Shown piece by piece: positions 7,773 to 16,362 of a DNA stretch of 37,211 nt. The stretch lies in the NCBI RefSeq assembly GCF_000333895.2, contig NZ_ANFM02000028.1, positions 1 through 37,211 of the forward strand, written 5' to 3'. The notes under the pieces were generated by a model. It made no database searches and was not told where the DNA came from. It worked only from the letters and a program-made list of their open reading frames with translations. Made by a program: the position numbers and the translations under genes. This DNA comes from Grimontia indica. GTDB lineage: Bacteria; Pseudomonadota; Gammaproteobacteria; Enterobacterales; Vibrionaceae. The first letter of the stretch is position 1. Each line of letters opens with the position of its first letter.

Positions 7773-7800
7773 AAAAGGAGCCAATTGGCTCCTTTTGTTT
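7773..7800 (+). terminator. Intrinsic terminator of pheA
   Basis: Perfect stem AAAAGGAGCC/GGCTCCTTTT (7773-7782 and 7787-7796) with an AATT loop, then TTTTGTTTT. The symmetric A/T flanks would also let it act on transcripts coming from tyrA. Confidence 0.9.
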
Positions 7801-7813
7801 TATCTCGTGCAGC

Positions 7814-7980
7814 TTATACCAATCACAGTAGGTAGATGATCAGAAATAGCGTAGGAAAAATGCTCGAGAACAAGGCGAAAAATTTCGATAAGTAGTTATT
7901 CTACAATCAAATTTTTCAACGCAGTTATCGAACATTTTAACAAGCTAGGATGAGCAGATATTTACTACGATTGGTATTAA
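7814..7980. repeat. MITE-like palindromic element between pheA and tyrA
   Basis: About 167 bp. The ends are TTATACCAATC (7814-7824) and GATTGGTATTAA (7969-7980), inverted repeats that continue imperfectly inward (AGTAggTAgaTGaTCA against AGTAaaTAtcTGcTCA). Internal segments also pair (AAAATGcTCGAgAAC with GTTaTCGAaCATTTT), so nearly the whole element is one long imperfect hairpin. It has no coding capacity. Similar non-autonomous repeats with TACCAAT ends are, as far as I recall, scattered through Vibrionaceae and Shewanella genomes. Its right end supplies the TAA stop of tyrA. Confidence 0.8.
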
Positions 7981-9104
7981 CCGCGGTGCGTGGTGTCATT
8001 CGCCTGACGAAGCAGGTTCTGGCTTTCTTTCATAAAGCGCGGAGCAAAGTCGCCGAACCAGTTTTCCACCTGACTAAACGCCTGAACAAAGCCTTCTTTG
8101 TCTTGCTTGTCGAGCAGGTTAATCGCCTCGCCAAAACGCGCATGGAAACGCTTAATCATGTCGATGTTTTGTGTCGACGACATAATGATATCCCCGTAAA
8201 GCTGGGCGTCCTGAGCAAACAATCGGCCCACCATCGCCAGTTCAAGGCGGTATATTGGCGAACTAAGCGCTGTAAGCTGCTCCAGATTTGGGTTCTCTTC
8301 CGCCAGATGCAGACCATATACGAACGAAGTGAAGTGGCGTAACGCTTGGATCAGCGTCATCCCCTGATCATGCTCAATCGCGCTGATACGGTGCAAACTC
8401 GCACCCCAGATGCGGAATTGCTCAAGCAGCCATTGGTACGCTTCCGGATTTCGCCCATCACAGTACACAATCACCTGTTTAGCGAGACTTGAAATATCCG
8501 GACCAAACATAGGGTGCAAACCCACAACAGGGCCTTTGTGTGATTCCAACATGGCCTGCAGAGGTTCACTCTTGATGGAGGTCAGATCTACCAAGAGGCA
8601 ATCATCGGGCAACGTGCCCAATGAGCGAATAACACTGTCAGTTTTATTGATTGGCACGGTGACAACCACCATGCCTGCATCAGAGAGTATCTCTTCAGCC
8701 TTGTCCCAATCTTTCGAGCCCAATACCTTAACGTCATAGCCAGACAGTCGGAAAAGCTTGCAGAACACTTTACCTAGCTGACCATGGCCACCCACCACCA
8801 CAATAGAACGCAGATCTGGGTTCAGGCATTTAAATCCAGAATCGTTTTCACTGGCGTAAGATTCGCGCATGGTGCGACGAAGAATATCTTCAATCAGATC
8901 CGGCGGAATCCCTCGAGAAGCCGCTTCTTCACGACGTGATGCCAACATAGCAGCTTCACGATCCGGCGCATAAATTGGCAAACCGTGTTTGCTCTTCACC
9001 TCGCCAACTTCCGCGACCAATTCCAGTCGGCGTGCCAGCAACTCGACCATTTGTTTGTCGACTTCGTCAATTTGATCCCGAAGTTGGGTCAACTCTGCAA
9101 CCAT
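7977..9104 (-). CDS. tyrA: Bifunctional chorismate mutase/prephenate dehydrogenase
   Basis: Makes prephenate from chorismate and oxidises it with NAD+ to 4-hydroxyphenylpyruvate on the tyrosine branch. The protein has 375 residues (E. coli 373): an AroQ chorismate mutase domain (1-90), then a Rossmann NAD site VVGGHGQLG (103-111) and the catalytic His197 in GLHPMFGPD, at the same number as in E. coli. The ATG lies five bases after the aroF stop, so aroF-tyrA is an operon under the TyrR-controlled aroF promoter. The stop codon TAA is formed by the terminal repeat of the adjacent MITE, so the last residue or residues may have been altered by its insertion. Confidence 0.97.
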   Translation of the reverse strand: MVAELTQLRDQIDEVDKQMVELLARRLELVAEVGEVKSKHGLPIYAPDREAAMLASRREEAASRGIPPDLIEDILRRTMRESYASENDSGFKCLNPDLRSIVVVGGHGQLGKVFCKLFRLSGYDVKVLGSKDWDKAEEILSDAGMVVVTVPINKTDSVIRSLGTLPDDCLLVDLTSIKSEPLQAMLESHKGPVVGLHPMFGPDISSLAKQVIVYCDGRNPEAYQWLLEQFRIWGASLHRISAIEHDQGMTLIQALRHFTSFVYGLHLAEENPNLEQLTALSSPIYRLELAMVGRLFAQDAQLYGDIIMSSTQNIDMIKRFHARFGEAINLLDKQDKEGFVQAFSQVENWFGDFAPRFMKESQNLLRQANDTTHRG

Positions 9105-9109
9105 GTGGC

Positions 9110-10186
9110 TTAATGTCCTTGTAAACGCTGTTCCAGGAAAGGTGTCAGTTCATCATGGGCTCGGCGCAGCAGGTTTTCAGTATCCTGCCAGTTGATGCAT
9201 GCGTCGGTAATAGACACCCCGTAAGCCATCTCTTCACGCGGCAAGTCCGCAGACTGATTGCCTTCGTTGATGTTGCTCTCAATCATCAAACCAATGATGG
9301 ATTGGTTTCCTTCACGGATTTGGTGGAACACATCTTCAGCGACAAGTGGCTGACGACGGAAATCTTTTCGAGAGTTGGCGTGGCTGCAGTCTACCATCAG
9401 TGATGGCTCAAGCCCTGCCCCTTTCATCTCATTTTCGCATTCTGTCACCGAAACTGAGTCATAATTGGTCTGCTTGCCGCCACGCAGAATCACATGACCA
9501 TCCGGGTTGCCCTGAGTTGTCAGCAGCGCAACCTGACCTTCTTTGTTGATTCCCATGAAACGGTGACCAGATGCGGCCGCCTTCATCGCATTAATGGCCG
9601 TTGCCAAACTGCCATCAGTACCGTTCTTGAAGCCAATTGGCATGGAAAGGCCACTCGCCATTTCACGGTGAGTTTGAGACTCAGTCGTACGCGCGCCAAT
9701 CGCCGCCCAACTGAACAGATCGCCAATGTATTGCGGGCTGATTGGGTCCAAGGCTTCTGTTGCCAGTGGCAGGCCCATATCTGCCAGTGTAATAAGCAGT
9801 TCACGGGCTTTGTGAAGACCCGCTTCTACATCGAAAGAGCCATCCAAGTTTGGATCGTTGATGAGTCCCTTCCAGCCAACCGTGGTGCGTGGTTTTTCAA
9901 AGTAAACTCGCATCACGATGTAAATCTGATCGTTCAGGGTTTCTGAAAGCGCCTTAAGGTTTCTCGCGTATTCAATCGCCGCATCAGTATCGTGAATCGA
10001 GCAAGGACCACACACGACCAAAAGGCGGTGATCTTTCTTATGGATGATATCTGCAATTTCCTGACGCGCTTTTGAAATAAAAGCCAGCGTCTCTTCCTTT
10101 ACGGGTAGCTTGCTGCGCAGTTGGTCAGGGGTAATCAGAACCGTTTCGTCCTGAATATGTACGTTAGTAAGCAGATCTCTTTCCAT
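9110..10186 (-). CDS. aroF: 3-deoxy-7-phosphoheptulonate synthase, AroF type (tyrosine-sensitive)
   Basis: Condenses phosphoenolpyruvate with erythrose-4-phosphate, the first step of the shikimate pathway. The protein has 358 residues (E. coli AroF 356). GPCSIHD (60-66) holds the metal-binding Cys61 region; [13 protein letters not shown] and GFKNGTDGS are the family signatures. The frame is open 21 codons further upstream, but [20 protein letters not shown] aligns with AroF MQKDALNNVHITDEQVLMTP, and this ATG has an AAAGGAAA ribosome-binding site. Pairing with tyrA and the TyrR box upstream make the Tyr-sensitive AroF isozyme more likely than AroG or AroH. Feedback specificity is inferred, not seen. 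Confidence 0.94.
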   Translation of the reverse strand: MERDLLTNVHIQDETVLITPDQLRSKLPVKEETLAFISKARQEIADIIHKKDHRLLVVCGPCSIHDTDAAIEYARNLKALSETLNDQIYIVMRVYFEKPRTTVGWKGLINDPNLDGSFDVEAGLHKARELLITLADMGLPLATEALDPISPQYIGDLFSWAAIGARTTESQTHREMASGLSMPIGFKNGTDGSLATAINAMKAAASGHRFMGINKEGQVALLTTQGNPDGHVILRGGKQTNYDSVSVTECENEMKGAGLEPSLMVDCSHANSRKDFRRQPLVAEDVFHQIREGNQSIIGLMIESNINEGNQSADLPREEMAYGVSITDACINWQDTENLLRRAHDELTPFLEQRLQGH

Positions 10187-10282
10187 AACATTTTTCCTTT
10201 CTGAATCTATTTTGCGCATTGAATGGGTATTTATCACGCAACTGCCCATACAATAACAATCTGAGAGACGAATGCAATAGAT

Positions 10283-10337
10283 CGTAAAGATAAAATAACA
10301 ACGTAAATTTATATTTACATAGTAGTATAAAGGTCAA
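10283..10337 (-). promoter_or_regulatory. aroF-tyrA promoter with overlapping TyrR boxes
   Basis: On the minus strand, -35 TTGACC (10332-10337), an 18-base spacer and -10 TATAAA (10308-10313). A near-perfect TyrR box (consensus TGTAAA-N6-TTTACA, one mismatch) covers 10302-10319 and overlaps the -10. A second, weak box-like sequence (CGTAAA-N6-ATAACA) lies next to it at 10283-10300, downstream of the start. A strong box over the promoter with a neighbouring weak box is the known layout for tyrosine-dependent repression by TyrR hexamers. Confidence 0.82.
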
Positions 10338-10412
10338 ACTTAAAGGCTATATAACTGACTTCACCAATCAGCATATTGGAAACACTTTTGTAAACCAAAA
10401 CGTACAAAATAG

Positions 10413-10439
10413 AAAAAGGCCTTTCGAAAAGGCCTTTTT
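10413..10439 (-). terminator. Intrinsic terminator downstream of the DUF2799 gene
   Basis: Stem AAAAAGGCCTTT/AAAGGCCTTTTT (10413-10424 and 10428-10439) with a 3-base loop. It is symmetric with T runs on both strands, lies 29 bases after the lipoprotein stop and insulates the aroF promoter. Confidence 0.88.
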
Positions 10440-10467
10440 GCTTGGGGTTGCTATTTTACTAGCTCAA

Positions 10468-10851
10468 TCAGAAAGTCTGGTCAGCTGATTGGAAGTCCTC
10501 AAAACCTCTCTGCCATTGCATCTGAAAGCGAAGACCATCAGGTCTGTTGGCACACACACCCAAATACTGCATGCCCGACAAACCAATGTCATAGGCATTG
10601 TCCAGGCTGCAATAGCGATCAACACCTTCCGCATAGCCAGACTCGTAATCGCTCACATCGACATTCTGTCCACCAGCACGCTGTGCCAGTTCATTCAGAT
10701 CTGACATTGAACGGGAAGGGATACCTCTAAGACCGTCCTGCTCACCGACTGCCTGCCAATCGCCTTTCTTCACCAAAGACTCTGCATCTCCGACGGATGC
10801 GCAGCCAACGATCATCAACGCAACCAGTGACACAAAGGATTTTTTCAACAT
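10468..10851 (-). CDS. DUF2799 lipoprotein (YfiL-like)
   Basis: A 127-residue protein with a lipoprotein signal (MLKKSFVSLVALMIVGC; Cys17 in lipobox IVGC, Ala at +2, so outer membrane is likely). The mature part resembles the DUF2799 family, with repeats such as GEQDGLRG and YESGYAEGVDRYC and two conserved-looking Cys. The function is unknown. In E. coli yfiL, also DUF2799, sits next to aroF, so orthology is plausible from position. The frame extends 25 codons upstream to 10926, but only the ATG at 10851 gives a signal peptide at the N-terminus; AAGGA lies 8-12 bases before it. A TATATA element at about 10890-10900 could be its -10. Confidence 0.8.
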   Translation of the reverse strand: MLKKSFVSLVALMIVGCASVGDAESLVKKGDWQAVGEQDGLRGIPSRSMSDLNELAQRAGGQNVDVSDYESGYAEGVDRYCSLDNAYDIGLSGMQYLGVCANRPDGLRFQMQWQRGFEDFQSADQTF

Positions 10852-10922
10852 CCTGTGTTCCTTAAGATTGATTTGGAAAGTGTCACTATATACCGATTCA
10901 GTGGAAAGGTGCAGAATTGGCG

Positions 10923-11498
10923 TCATACATTTTCTTTTAATCCCTTGAGCTTAAAGGAAAGCGCTACAAACAAGACACCAAAAATAAACGCGTACATCGC
11001 AATCACCCAAATGAGTGCCGTCGCACCTGCAGCGGGATTAGACATCAGAAAGCCGCCGAACAGAATGGAGATAATACCTCCGAGAATGAGCAGCCATTCA
11101 CCAGTGATTTCTTTCCTAAGCCTGATCGCGGCGATGATCTCCAGCACACCTTTCGCTATCGCCCAAACGGCTATATAAAACAGCAAGGCAACCGCAGTAA
11201 GTCCCGGCACAGTAAACGTCATAATCCCGGCCGCGATCCCGACCACACCCCAAAGCATCAGTACCACCCAGTTATCCCGTTCTTTGCGCTCCATAATGGC
11301 TGTCCACACCTGAAGTGCGCCGTCCACAAATGCAAAAATACCGAATACCAGAATAAGTGTTTCCACCGACTCTTCCGTCGGCAAGGTCCAGAGCATGAAG
11401 CCGAAAATAATGGACGCGATACCACGCAATAACAACACCCACCAATTTCTCGATAGCGCTCCAACCAACTGTTTTTGTAGTGTGTCTGTTGGTTCCAT
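10923..11498 (-). CDS. HdeD/DUF308-family membrane protein
   Basis: A 191-residue inner membrane protein with six predicted hydrophobic segments, roughly 20-37, 46-64, 78-95, 99-122, 134-152 and 158-183. They fall into three repeated pairs, each starting near a W-GI/GI-F motif (LLRGIASIIFGFMLW, LMLWGVVGIAAGIMTF, ILGGIISILFGGFLM). This pattern is the HdeD (acid-resistance membrane protein) family; the role in most bacteria is unknown and acid resistance should not be assumed. The ATG has a GAGGAAAG ribosome-binding site. It is followed on the same strand, 71 bp later, by the DUF2799 lipoprotein. Confidence 0.85.
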   Translation of the reverse strand: MEPTDTLQKQLVGALSRNWWVLLLRGIASIIFGFMLWTLPTEESVETLILVFGIFAFVDGALQVWTAIMERKERDNWVVLMLWGVVGIAAGIMTFTVPGLTAVALLFYIAVWAIAKGVLEIIAAIRLRKEITGEWLLILGGIISILFGGFLMSNPAAGATALIWVIAMYAFIFGVLFVALSFKLKGLKENV

Positions 11499-11717
11499 TG
11501 TGCTTTCCTCTCATTATTGTTTTGGCGAAACGCCGCCGAACACCAGCGTTCAGCATGTTGAGAGTGAAGCGCGATTTGGTTGACTGTGATGTGCTAAGTT
11601 TGCAACCCAGTATGAAATGGTTAGCTTATGGAACGCAGCGCAAATTTCTTTTGGAGAGGAATGAAGAAGTGCAGCCCAGGACTCAAGCTGCACGGATAGA
11701 CCCAGACAACCAGAGGA

Positions 11718-12392
11718 TTAATCCAACAATAGAGCGCGAATATCTGCCCAAGAAGCAGCAGTAAAGGTTGGCTCAATACCTTCCGGTTTCACTTTTCCAT
11801 CAACATTCAGCCAGCCAGTGTCGATACCCGCATTGATGCCACCAAGGATATCGGAATCTGCATTGTCGCCAATCATCAGGACGCGCGCTTTATCAGGGTG
11901 ACCCATCTCATTGAAGGCATGATCAAAGATAGCAACATCAGGTTTGGCCACACCAACTTGCTCTGAAATCACTACCAAGTCGAAGTAGTCCCGAAGCCCT
12001 GTTTTTTCGAGGCGGATTTGTTGAAGCTGCACAAAGCCATTAGTGATGATACCGAGTTTTGCATGTTGCGCCAGCAAAGGCAGGGTTTCACGTACACCTT
12101 CCAAAGGTTCACAAACATCCGCCATGGCATCGAGAAAACGGCGGTTAAGCTCACCCGGTTCAATATCCAAACGCTCAGCCCATACCAGAAAACGATCTTC
12201 TTGAAGCTGTTTCGCCGAGATTGCACCGTTTTGGTATTTCACCCAAAGCGGCTTGTTGACGGTCTGATACTCTGCAAAATCCTGCTCGGTAAAGTTAACA
12301 CCTAAGGTTTTGAACATTGTTTGAAGACCCGCGAAAGCATCGAAAGAAAACAGGGTCTCGTCAGCGTCAAATAAAATCCAATCGTACTGCAC
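11718..12392 (-). CDS. yjjG: Nucleotide 5'-phosphatase YjjG (HAD superfamily)
   Basis: House-cleaning phosphatase which in E. coli acts on dUMP, dTMP and non-canonical pyrimidine nucleotides. The 224-residue protein has HAD motif I DADETL (9-14), motif II in IITNGF, the conserved Lys in VGVAKPD, and motif [13 protein letters not shown]. The segment [15 protein letters not shown] is nearly the same as E. coli YjjG. The start is GTG with a strong GGAG seven bases before it. In E. coli yjjG is elsewhere (near rimI), so its place after rplS is a lineage-specific arrangement. The rplS terminator separates the two, so it probably has its own promoter; CATAAT near 12425 is only a weak candidate. Confidence 0.92.
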   Translation of the reverse strand: MQYDWILFDADETLFSFDAFAGLQTMFKTLGVNFTEQDFAEYQTVNKPLWVKYQNGAISAKQLQEDRFLVWAERLDIEPGELNRRFLDAMADVCEPLEGVRETLPLLAQHAKLGIITNGFVQLQQIRLEKTGLRDYFDLVVISEQVGVAKPDVAIFDHAFNEMGHPDKARVLMIGDNADSDILGGINAGIDTGWLNVDGKVKPEGIEPTFTAASWADIRALLLD

Positions 12393-12452
12393 GTTATATC
12401 TCCTTCATGAAGCTCGCATTATGGCACGCATTTTCCGTCTGCAGAAAAAGAA

Positions 12453-12478
12453 AAAGCCCGCCTAAACAGGCGGGCTTT
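12453..12478 (-). terminator. Intrinsic terminator of the rpsP-rimM-trmD-rplS operon
   Basis: Stem AAAGCCCGCCT/AGGCGGGCTTT with a short loop. On the minus strand it is followed by TTCTTTTTC. It starts 32 bases after the rplS stop. Confidence 0.92.
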
Positions 12479-12509
12479 CTTTCCCTTTCGGGTATAAACG
12501 CCGGAGCGA

Positions 12510-12863
12510 TTATTTCTTAGCCAGACGCTCTTTAATACGAGCTGCCTTACCAGAACGCTCACGCAGGTAGTACAGTTTGGCACGACGTACTGCACCGCGG
12601 CGCTTAACAGTAATGCTGTCAACAACTGGTGAGTGAGTTTGGAATACACGCTCAACGCCTTCACCGCTAGAGATCTTACGAACGGTAAATGCTGAATGTA
12701 GACCACGGTTACGCTTAGCGATTACAACGCCTTCGTAAGCCTGCAGACGCTCACGCTGTCCTTCTTTAACTTTAACTTGAACGACAACAGTGTCACCTAC
12801 GTTGAACGCAGGAACGTCTTGTTTAAGTTGCTCATCTTCGAGCGCTTTGATGATGTTACTCAT
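12510..12863 (-). CDS. rplS: 50S ribosomal protein L19
   Basis: Sits at the 30S-50S interface (bridge B8 region). At 117 residues it is two longer than E. coli L19. The sequence is highly conserved: [20 protein letters not shown] and [19 protein letters not shown]. Last gene of the rpsP-rimM-trmD-rplS operon, 26 bp after the trmD stop and followed by a strong terminator. Confidence 0.99.
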   Translation of the reverse strand: MSNIIKALEDEQLKQDVPAFNVGDTVVVQVKVKEGQRERLQAYEGVVIAKRNRGLHSAFTVRKISSGEGVERVFQTHSPVVDSITVKRRGAVRRAKLYYLRERSGKAARIKERLAKK

Positions 12864-12889
12864 TTTCTATACCCTAGAATAAACTGATA

Positions 12890-13645
12890 CTAAATATCTT
12901 TAGGTACTTGTCTGTGTTCGTTAATGAACTCAGCAAGCAGTGATTCCTGTTCGTCAGTCAGAGCTAGGTTTTCCAGGAGCTCTGGTCTTCTGAGCCAGGT
13001 ACGGCCCAGCGATTCTTTCAATCGCCAGCGGCGAATGTCCTTATGATTTCCGGATTTCAGTACCGAAGGTACTTCCAATCCGTCCAACACTTCAGGACGC
13101 GTGTAGTGAGGGCAATCCAGCAAACCATTTGCAAAAGAATCTTCTTCCGCTGACGCAAAGTCTCCGAGGACACCCGGTACAAACCGAGCAACCGCGTCAA
13201 CCAACGTCATGGCTGGCAGCTCACCGCCACTGAGCACAAAATCCCCGATAGACCATTCTTCATCGACTTCGGTTTGTATAATGCGCTCATCTACCCCTTC
13301 GTAGCGTCCACAGATAAGAATCAACTTCTCGTTCTGCGCCAGCTCCTCAACACCTGCTTGGTCAAGCTTTCGGCCTTGAGGTGAAAGGTAAATCACTTTC
13401 GCCTTGCCATCAGCGGCTTTCTTGGCAGTGTGAATGGCATCGCGCAAAGGCTGAACCATCATCAACATGCCTGGGCCTCCACCATATGGGCGGTCATCAA
13501 CCGTCCGGTGTTTGTCGTGGGTAAAATCGCGGGGATTCCACGCTTCTACCTCGAGCAGGCCTTTTTTAACCGCCTGGCCAGTTACCCCAAATTCAGTAAC
13601 AGCACGGAACATTTCAGGAAAAAGGCTGATTATACCAACCCACAT
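12890..13645 (-). CDS. trmD: tRNA (guanine-N1)-methyltransferase TrmD
   Basis: Uses S-adenosylmethionine to make m1G37 next to the anticodon of tRNAs reading CUN, CCN and CGG, preventing +1 frameshifts. The 251-residue protein has a SPOUT fold. Seen here: [21 protein letters not shown], the knot residues [12 protein letters not shown] and [15 protein letters not shown] that form the AdoMet pocket, and the C-terminal tRNA-binding domain ([23 protein letters not shown]). Complete. Lies between rimM (37 bp upstream) and rplS. Confidence 0.98.
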   Translation of the reverse strand: MWVGIISLFPEMFRAVTEFGVTGQAVKKGLLEVEAWNPRDFTHDKHRTVDDRPYGGGPGMLMMVQPLRDAIHTAKKAADGKAKVIYLSPQGRKLDQAGVEELAQNEKLILICGRYEGVDERIIQTEVDEEWSIGDFVLSGGELPAMTLVDAVARFVPGVLGDFASAEEDSFANGLLDCPHYTRPEVLDGLEVPSVLKSGNHKDIRRWRLKESLGRTWLRRPELLENLALTDEQESLLAEFINEHRQVPKDI

Positions 13646-13682
13646 TTTTCCACTCCCATTGCTTTAAATGTTACTGGGGGAA

Positions 13683-14210
13683 TTAAAATCCAGGATCCCA
13701 GTCAACTTCGATCCGTTGAGCAGAGCGATCAATCAACTTGATGACTTGCCCATCGAGGAACGGTATTAAACGTTCCTTCTGGCCAAAAGCATCTTTCGGG
13801 TTCGCTTGAATAACCAATACGTCGTTAGAGCCCGTTTCCAGAATGTCCGTGACTTTACCCAGGTTGTACCCTTTGGTTGTCACCACTTCCATTCCGTACA
13901 GTTCGCGCCAGTAGAATTCTTCATCTGACAGCGAAGGCAATACTTCTGCATTGATAGCGATTTCAGCATTTGTCAGTGCCTGAGCGTCTTCACGCTGATC
14001 CAGACCTTTCAACTTGCCTACATAACCCTGACCATGGCGTTTCCAGTCTTCAAGACTGAATGCCTGCCATTCGCCACGCACTTTGATAAACCAAGGTGTG
14101 TAGCTAAAGATGTTTTCGGCGTTTTCAGTGTAAGAAAAAACTTTGAGCCAGCCACGGATGCCATAAGAAGCACCTAGCTTGCCTACTACAACCTTTTCTT
14201 GCTCACTCAT
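13683..14210 (-). CDS. rimM: Ribosome maturation factor RimM
   Basis: Assists 30S head assembly by binding ribosomal protein S19. The 175-residue protein has an N-terminal RimM beta-barrel ([20 protein letters not shown], about 5-90) and a C-terminal PRC barrel (about 97-172; [20 protein letters not shown], with [14 protein letters not shown] near the end). Two starts are possible: GTG at 14234 or ATG at 14210. The ATG is chosen because homologues begin a few residues before VVGK, though its ribosome-binding site (GAAAGAAAAAG) is weak. Second gene of the rpsP operon. Confidence 0.95.
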   Translation of the reverse strand: MSEQEKVVVGKLGASYGIRGWLKVFSYTENAENIFSYTPWFIKVRGEWQAFSLEDWKRHGQGYVGKLKGLDQREDAQALTNAEIAINAEVLPSLSDEEFYWRELYGMEVVTTKGYNLGKVTDILETGSNDVLVIQANPKDAFGQKERLIPFLDGQVIKLIDRSAQRIEVDWDPGF

Positions 14211-14241
14211 TTCTTTTTCTTTCAACCCTGACACTAATCAA

Positions 14242-14490
14242 TTACGCAGCTTTAGCAGCGTCTTTGATCAGCTTAGCTACGCGGTCAGAAACAGCTGCAC
14301 CTTCGCCAACCCAGTGGTTAACGCGGTCCAGGTCCAGACGCAGCTTCTCTTCTTGACCCTGTGCAACTGGGTTGAAGAAACCTACTTTCTCGATGAAGCG
14401 ACCGTCGCGAGCTTGGCGGCTGTCTGCAACAACGATTTGATAGAATGGACGCTTTTTAGCGCCGTGACGTGCCAAACGAATGGTTACCAT
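14242..14490 (-). CDS. rpsP: 30S ribosomal protein S16
   Basis: Primary-assembly protein of the 30S subunit, 82 residues as in E. coli. The N-terminus [20 protein letters not shown] is the S16 signature. AGAGGA lies before the ATG. First gene of the rpsP-rimM-trmD-rplS operon; its own promoter and a hairpin lie in the 221-bp gap after ffh. Confidence 0.99.
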   Translation of the reverse strand: MVTIRLARHGAKKRPFYQIVVADSRQARDGRFIEKVGFFNPVAQGQEEKLRLDLDRVNHWVGEGAAVSDRVAKLIKDAAKAA

Positions 14491-14520
14491 ATCGTCCTCT
14501 TTGCATTACTAAATTAAATT

Positions 14521-14593
14521 GGCCCCGTGCTAATACGGGGCCTCGTGCCAAAATAAAGCTCCGGAATTTTACGCTTTCTGTGATCGAATGCAA
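14521..14593 (-). promoter_or_regulatory. rpsP operon promoter and leader hairpin
   Basis: On the minus strand, -35 TTGCAT (14588-14593), a 16-base spacer and -10 TAAAAT (14566-14571). Downstream, in what would be the leader, is an 8-bp GC-rich hairpin GGCCCCGT/ACGGGGCC (14521-14528 and 14535-14542), ending 31 bases before the rpsP ATG. The hairpin lacks a real T run, so it is either a poor ffh terminator or a leader structure. Confidence 0.6.
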
Positions 14594-14711
14594 CTGCTTT
14601 AGCTAAAAAAGCATCAGCAGTAACTGGACTTCAATCACTTAGCGATTCCGTCGCTCTATCGAATCCCAGCCAGCGTCTTTCATCTGACCGGAGAATAGGT
14701 TTTATTGCGGT

Positions 14712-16088
14712 TTAGCGTGGGAACATACCACCGCCACCACCCATGCCGCCCATCATGCCTTTCATATTGCGCATCATGTTCTTCATGCCGCCCTTCTGCA
14801 TCTTCTTCATCATCTTCTGCATCTGGGTAAACTGCTTGAGTAGACGGTTAACGTCCTGTACCTGAGTACCTGAACCTGCGGCGATACGTTTTTTACGTGA
14901 GCCTTTAATCAAGTCTGGACGTGCACGCTCTTTCGGCGTCATGGAATTGATGATGGCTTCCATCTGAACGAAGATTTTATCGTCCACTTGGTTTTTCACA
15001 TCATCAGACAGGTTTGACATGCCAGGCAGTTTGTCGAGCATCCCCATCATACCGCCCATGTTCTTCATCTGTTGAAGCTGGTCGCGGAAGTCCTGAAGGT
15101 CGAAACCTTTCTTCTCTTTAAACTTCTTCGCCAGTTGCTCGGCTTTGTCTTTGTCGACATTGCGCTCGAGATCTTCAATCAGTGACAGAACGTCACCCAT
15201 GCCAAGGATACGGCTGGCAACACGGTCAGGGTGGAAAGGTTCCAGTGCGTCGGTTTTCTCACCTACACCCAGGAACTTGATTGGCTTACCGGTAATATGA
15301 CGAACAGACAGTGCCGCACCACCACGTGCATCACCGTCCACTTTTGTCAGTACCACACCGGTTAGTGGCAGCGCATCGTTGAAGGCTTTAGCAGTATTCG
15401 CCGCATCCTGACCTGTCATGGCATCGACCACGAACAGAGTTTCAACAGGATTGATTGCCGCGTGGACGTCTTTAATCTCGTCCATCATCTCTTCGTCGAC
15501 GTGCAGACGACCTGCGGTATCGACGATGACCACGTCATAGAATTTCAGCTTGCCGTGTGCCAATGCTTCACTGGCAATATCAACTGGCTTTTGGTCCGGC
15601 GTTGATGGGAAGAAATCAATGCCCACATCGCCTGCCAGTGTTTCCAGCTGTTTGATCGCCGCAGGGCGGTAAACGTCAGCAGAGACCACCAGCACTTTCT
15701 TCTTGTGGCGCTCTTTGAGCATTTTACCCAGCTTACCGACACTGGTAGTTTTACCTGCACCTTGCAGGCCCGCCATCAGTACCACAGCCGGTGGCTGCGC
15801 AGCCAAATCCAACTCAGAGTTGGATTCACCCATCACAGCTTCAAGTTCAGATTGAACAATCTTGATGAATTCCTGACCCGGGGTCAGGCTTTTCGACACT
15901 TCCAGTCCAACTGCGCTTTCTTTTACTTTCTTCACGAAGTCGCGAACCACTGGCAACGCAACATCCGCTTCCAGCAACGCCATGCGTACTTCACGCAGCG
16001 TGTCTTTAATATTGTCTTCTGTCAGTCGACCGCGACCGCTGATGTTTTTCAGCGTACGGGATAGACGATCCGTTAGGTTTTCAAACAT
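14712..16088 (-). CDS. ffh: Signal recognition particle protein Ffh
   Basis: GTPase of the signal recognition particle; with 4.5S RNA it carries nascent inner membrane proteins to FtsY. The 458-residue protein has an N domain (1-90; ALLEADVALPVVRDF), a G domain with G1 GLQGAGKTT (107-115), SADVYRPAA, DTAGR and TKVDGDARGG, and an M domain (about 300-458) rich in Met. The tail MRNMKGMMGGMGGGGGMF is unusually Gly- and Met-rich, but this type of tail is common in Ffh. Divergent ypjD upstream and rpsP downstream match the gene order of E. coli and vibrios. Confidence 0.98.
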   Translation of the reverse strand: MFENLTDRLSRTLKNISGRGRLTEDNIKDTLREVRMALLEADVALPVVRDFVKKVKESAVGLEVSKSLTPGQEFIKIVQSELEAVMGESNSELDLAAQPPAVVLMAGLQGAGKTTSVGKLGKMLKERHKKKVLVVSADVYRPAAIKQLETLAGDVGIDFFPSTPDQKPVDIASEALAHGKLKFYDVVIVDTAGRLHVDEEMMDEIKDVHAAINPVETLFVVDAMTGQDAANTAKAFNDALPLTGVVLTKVDGDARGGAALSVRHITGKPIKFLGVGEKTDALEPFHPDRVASRILGMGDVLSLIEDLERNVDKDKAEQLAKKFKEKKGFDLQDFRDQLQQMKNMGGMMGMLDKLPGMSNLSDDVKNQVDDKIFVQMEAIINSMTPKERARPDLIKGSRKKRIAAGSGTQVQDVNRLLKQFTQMQKMMKKMQKGGMKNMMRNMKGMMGGMGGGGGMFPR

Positions 16089-16166
16089 GTCCTACTCGCT
16101 TATCTACGCGATGGCACCACGTGACCCGAAATCCTGTCAGGTGGCGATAAACACAAAATTGGCGCG

Positions 16167-16324
16167 ATTATATCTCATTATTGCTGATGCTTACATGCTG
16201 CCTTTAACGATAGTTTTAAAGTGGCTTGCAGGCACTTTTCCTAAAATTTGTCGCGGGTAAGACAGGTTTACGTCTCAAAGATCGGCTCGTGTTGATAGCG
16301 ACTCTCAGTTGCGCAAGGTATACT
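16167..16324. promoter_or_regulatory. Divergent promoter region of ffh and ypjD
   Basis: In the 274-bp gap between the two genes there is a perfect TATAAT on the minus strand (16167-16172) for ffh, with no clear -35. On the plus strand TATACT (16319-16324) is the likely -10 of ypjD, also with a weak -35. No operator-like repeat was recognised. Confidence 0.45.
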
Positions 16325-16362
16325 GATTCCTTCCTTTTTGACGCGATGTTGTTGAAAGACAC

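Noticed and set aside
11669-11693. Stem GTGCAGC/GCTGCAC after yjjG as a terminator
   Set aside because: It has an 11-base loop, a 7-bp stem and no T run on the minus strand; too weak to call.
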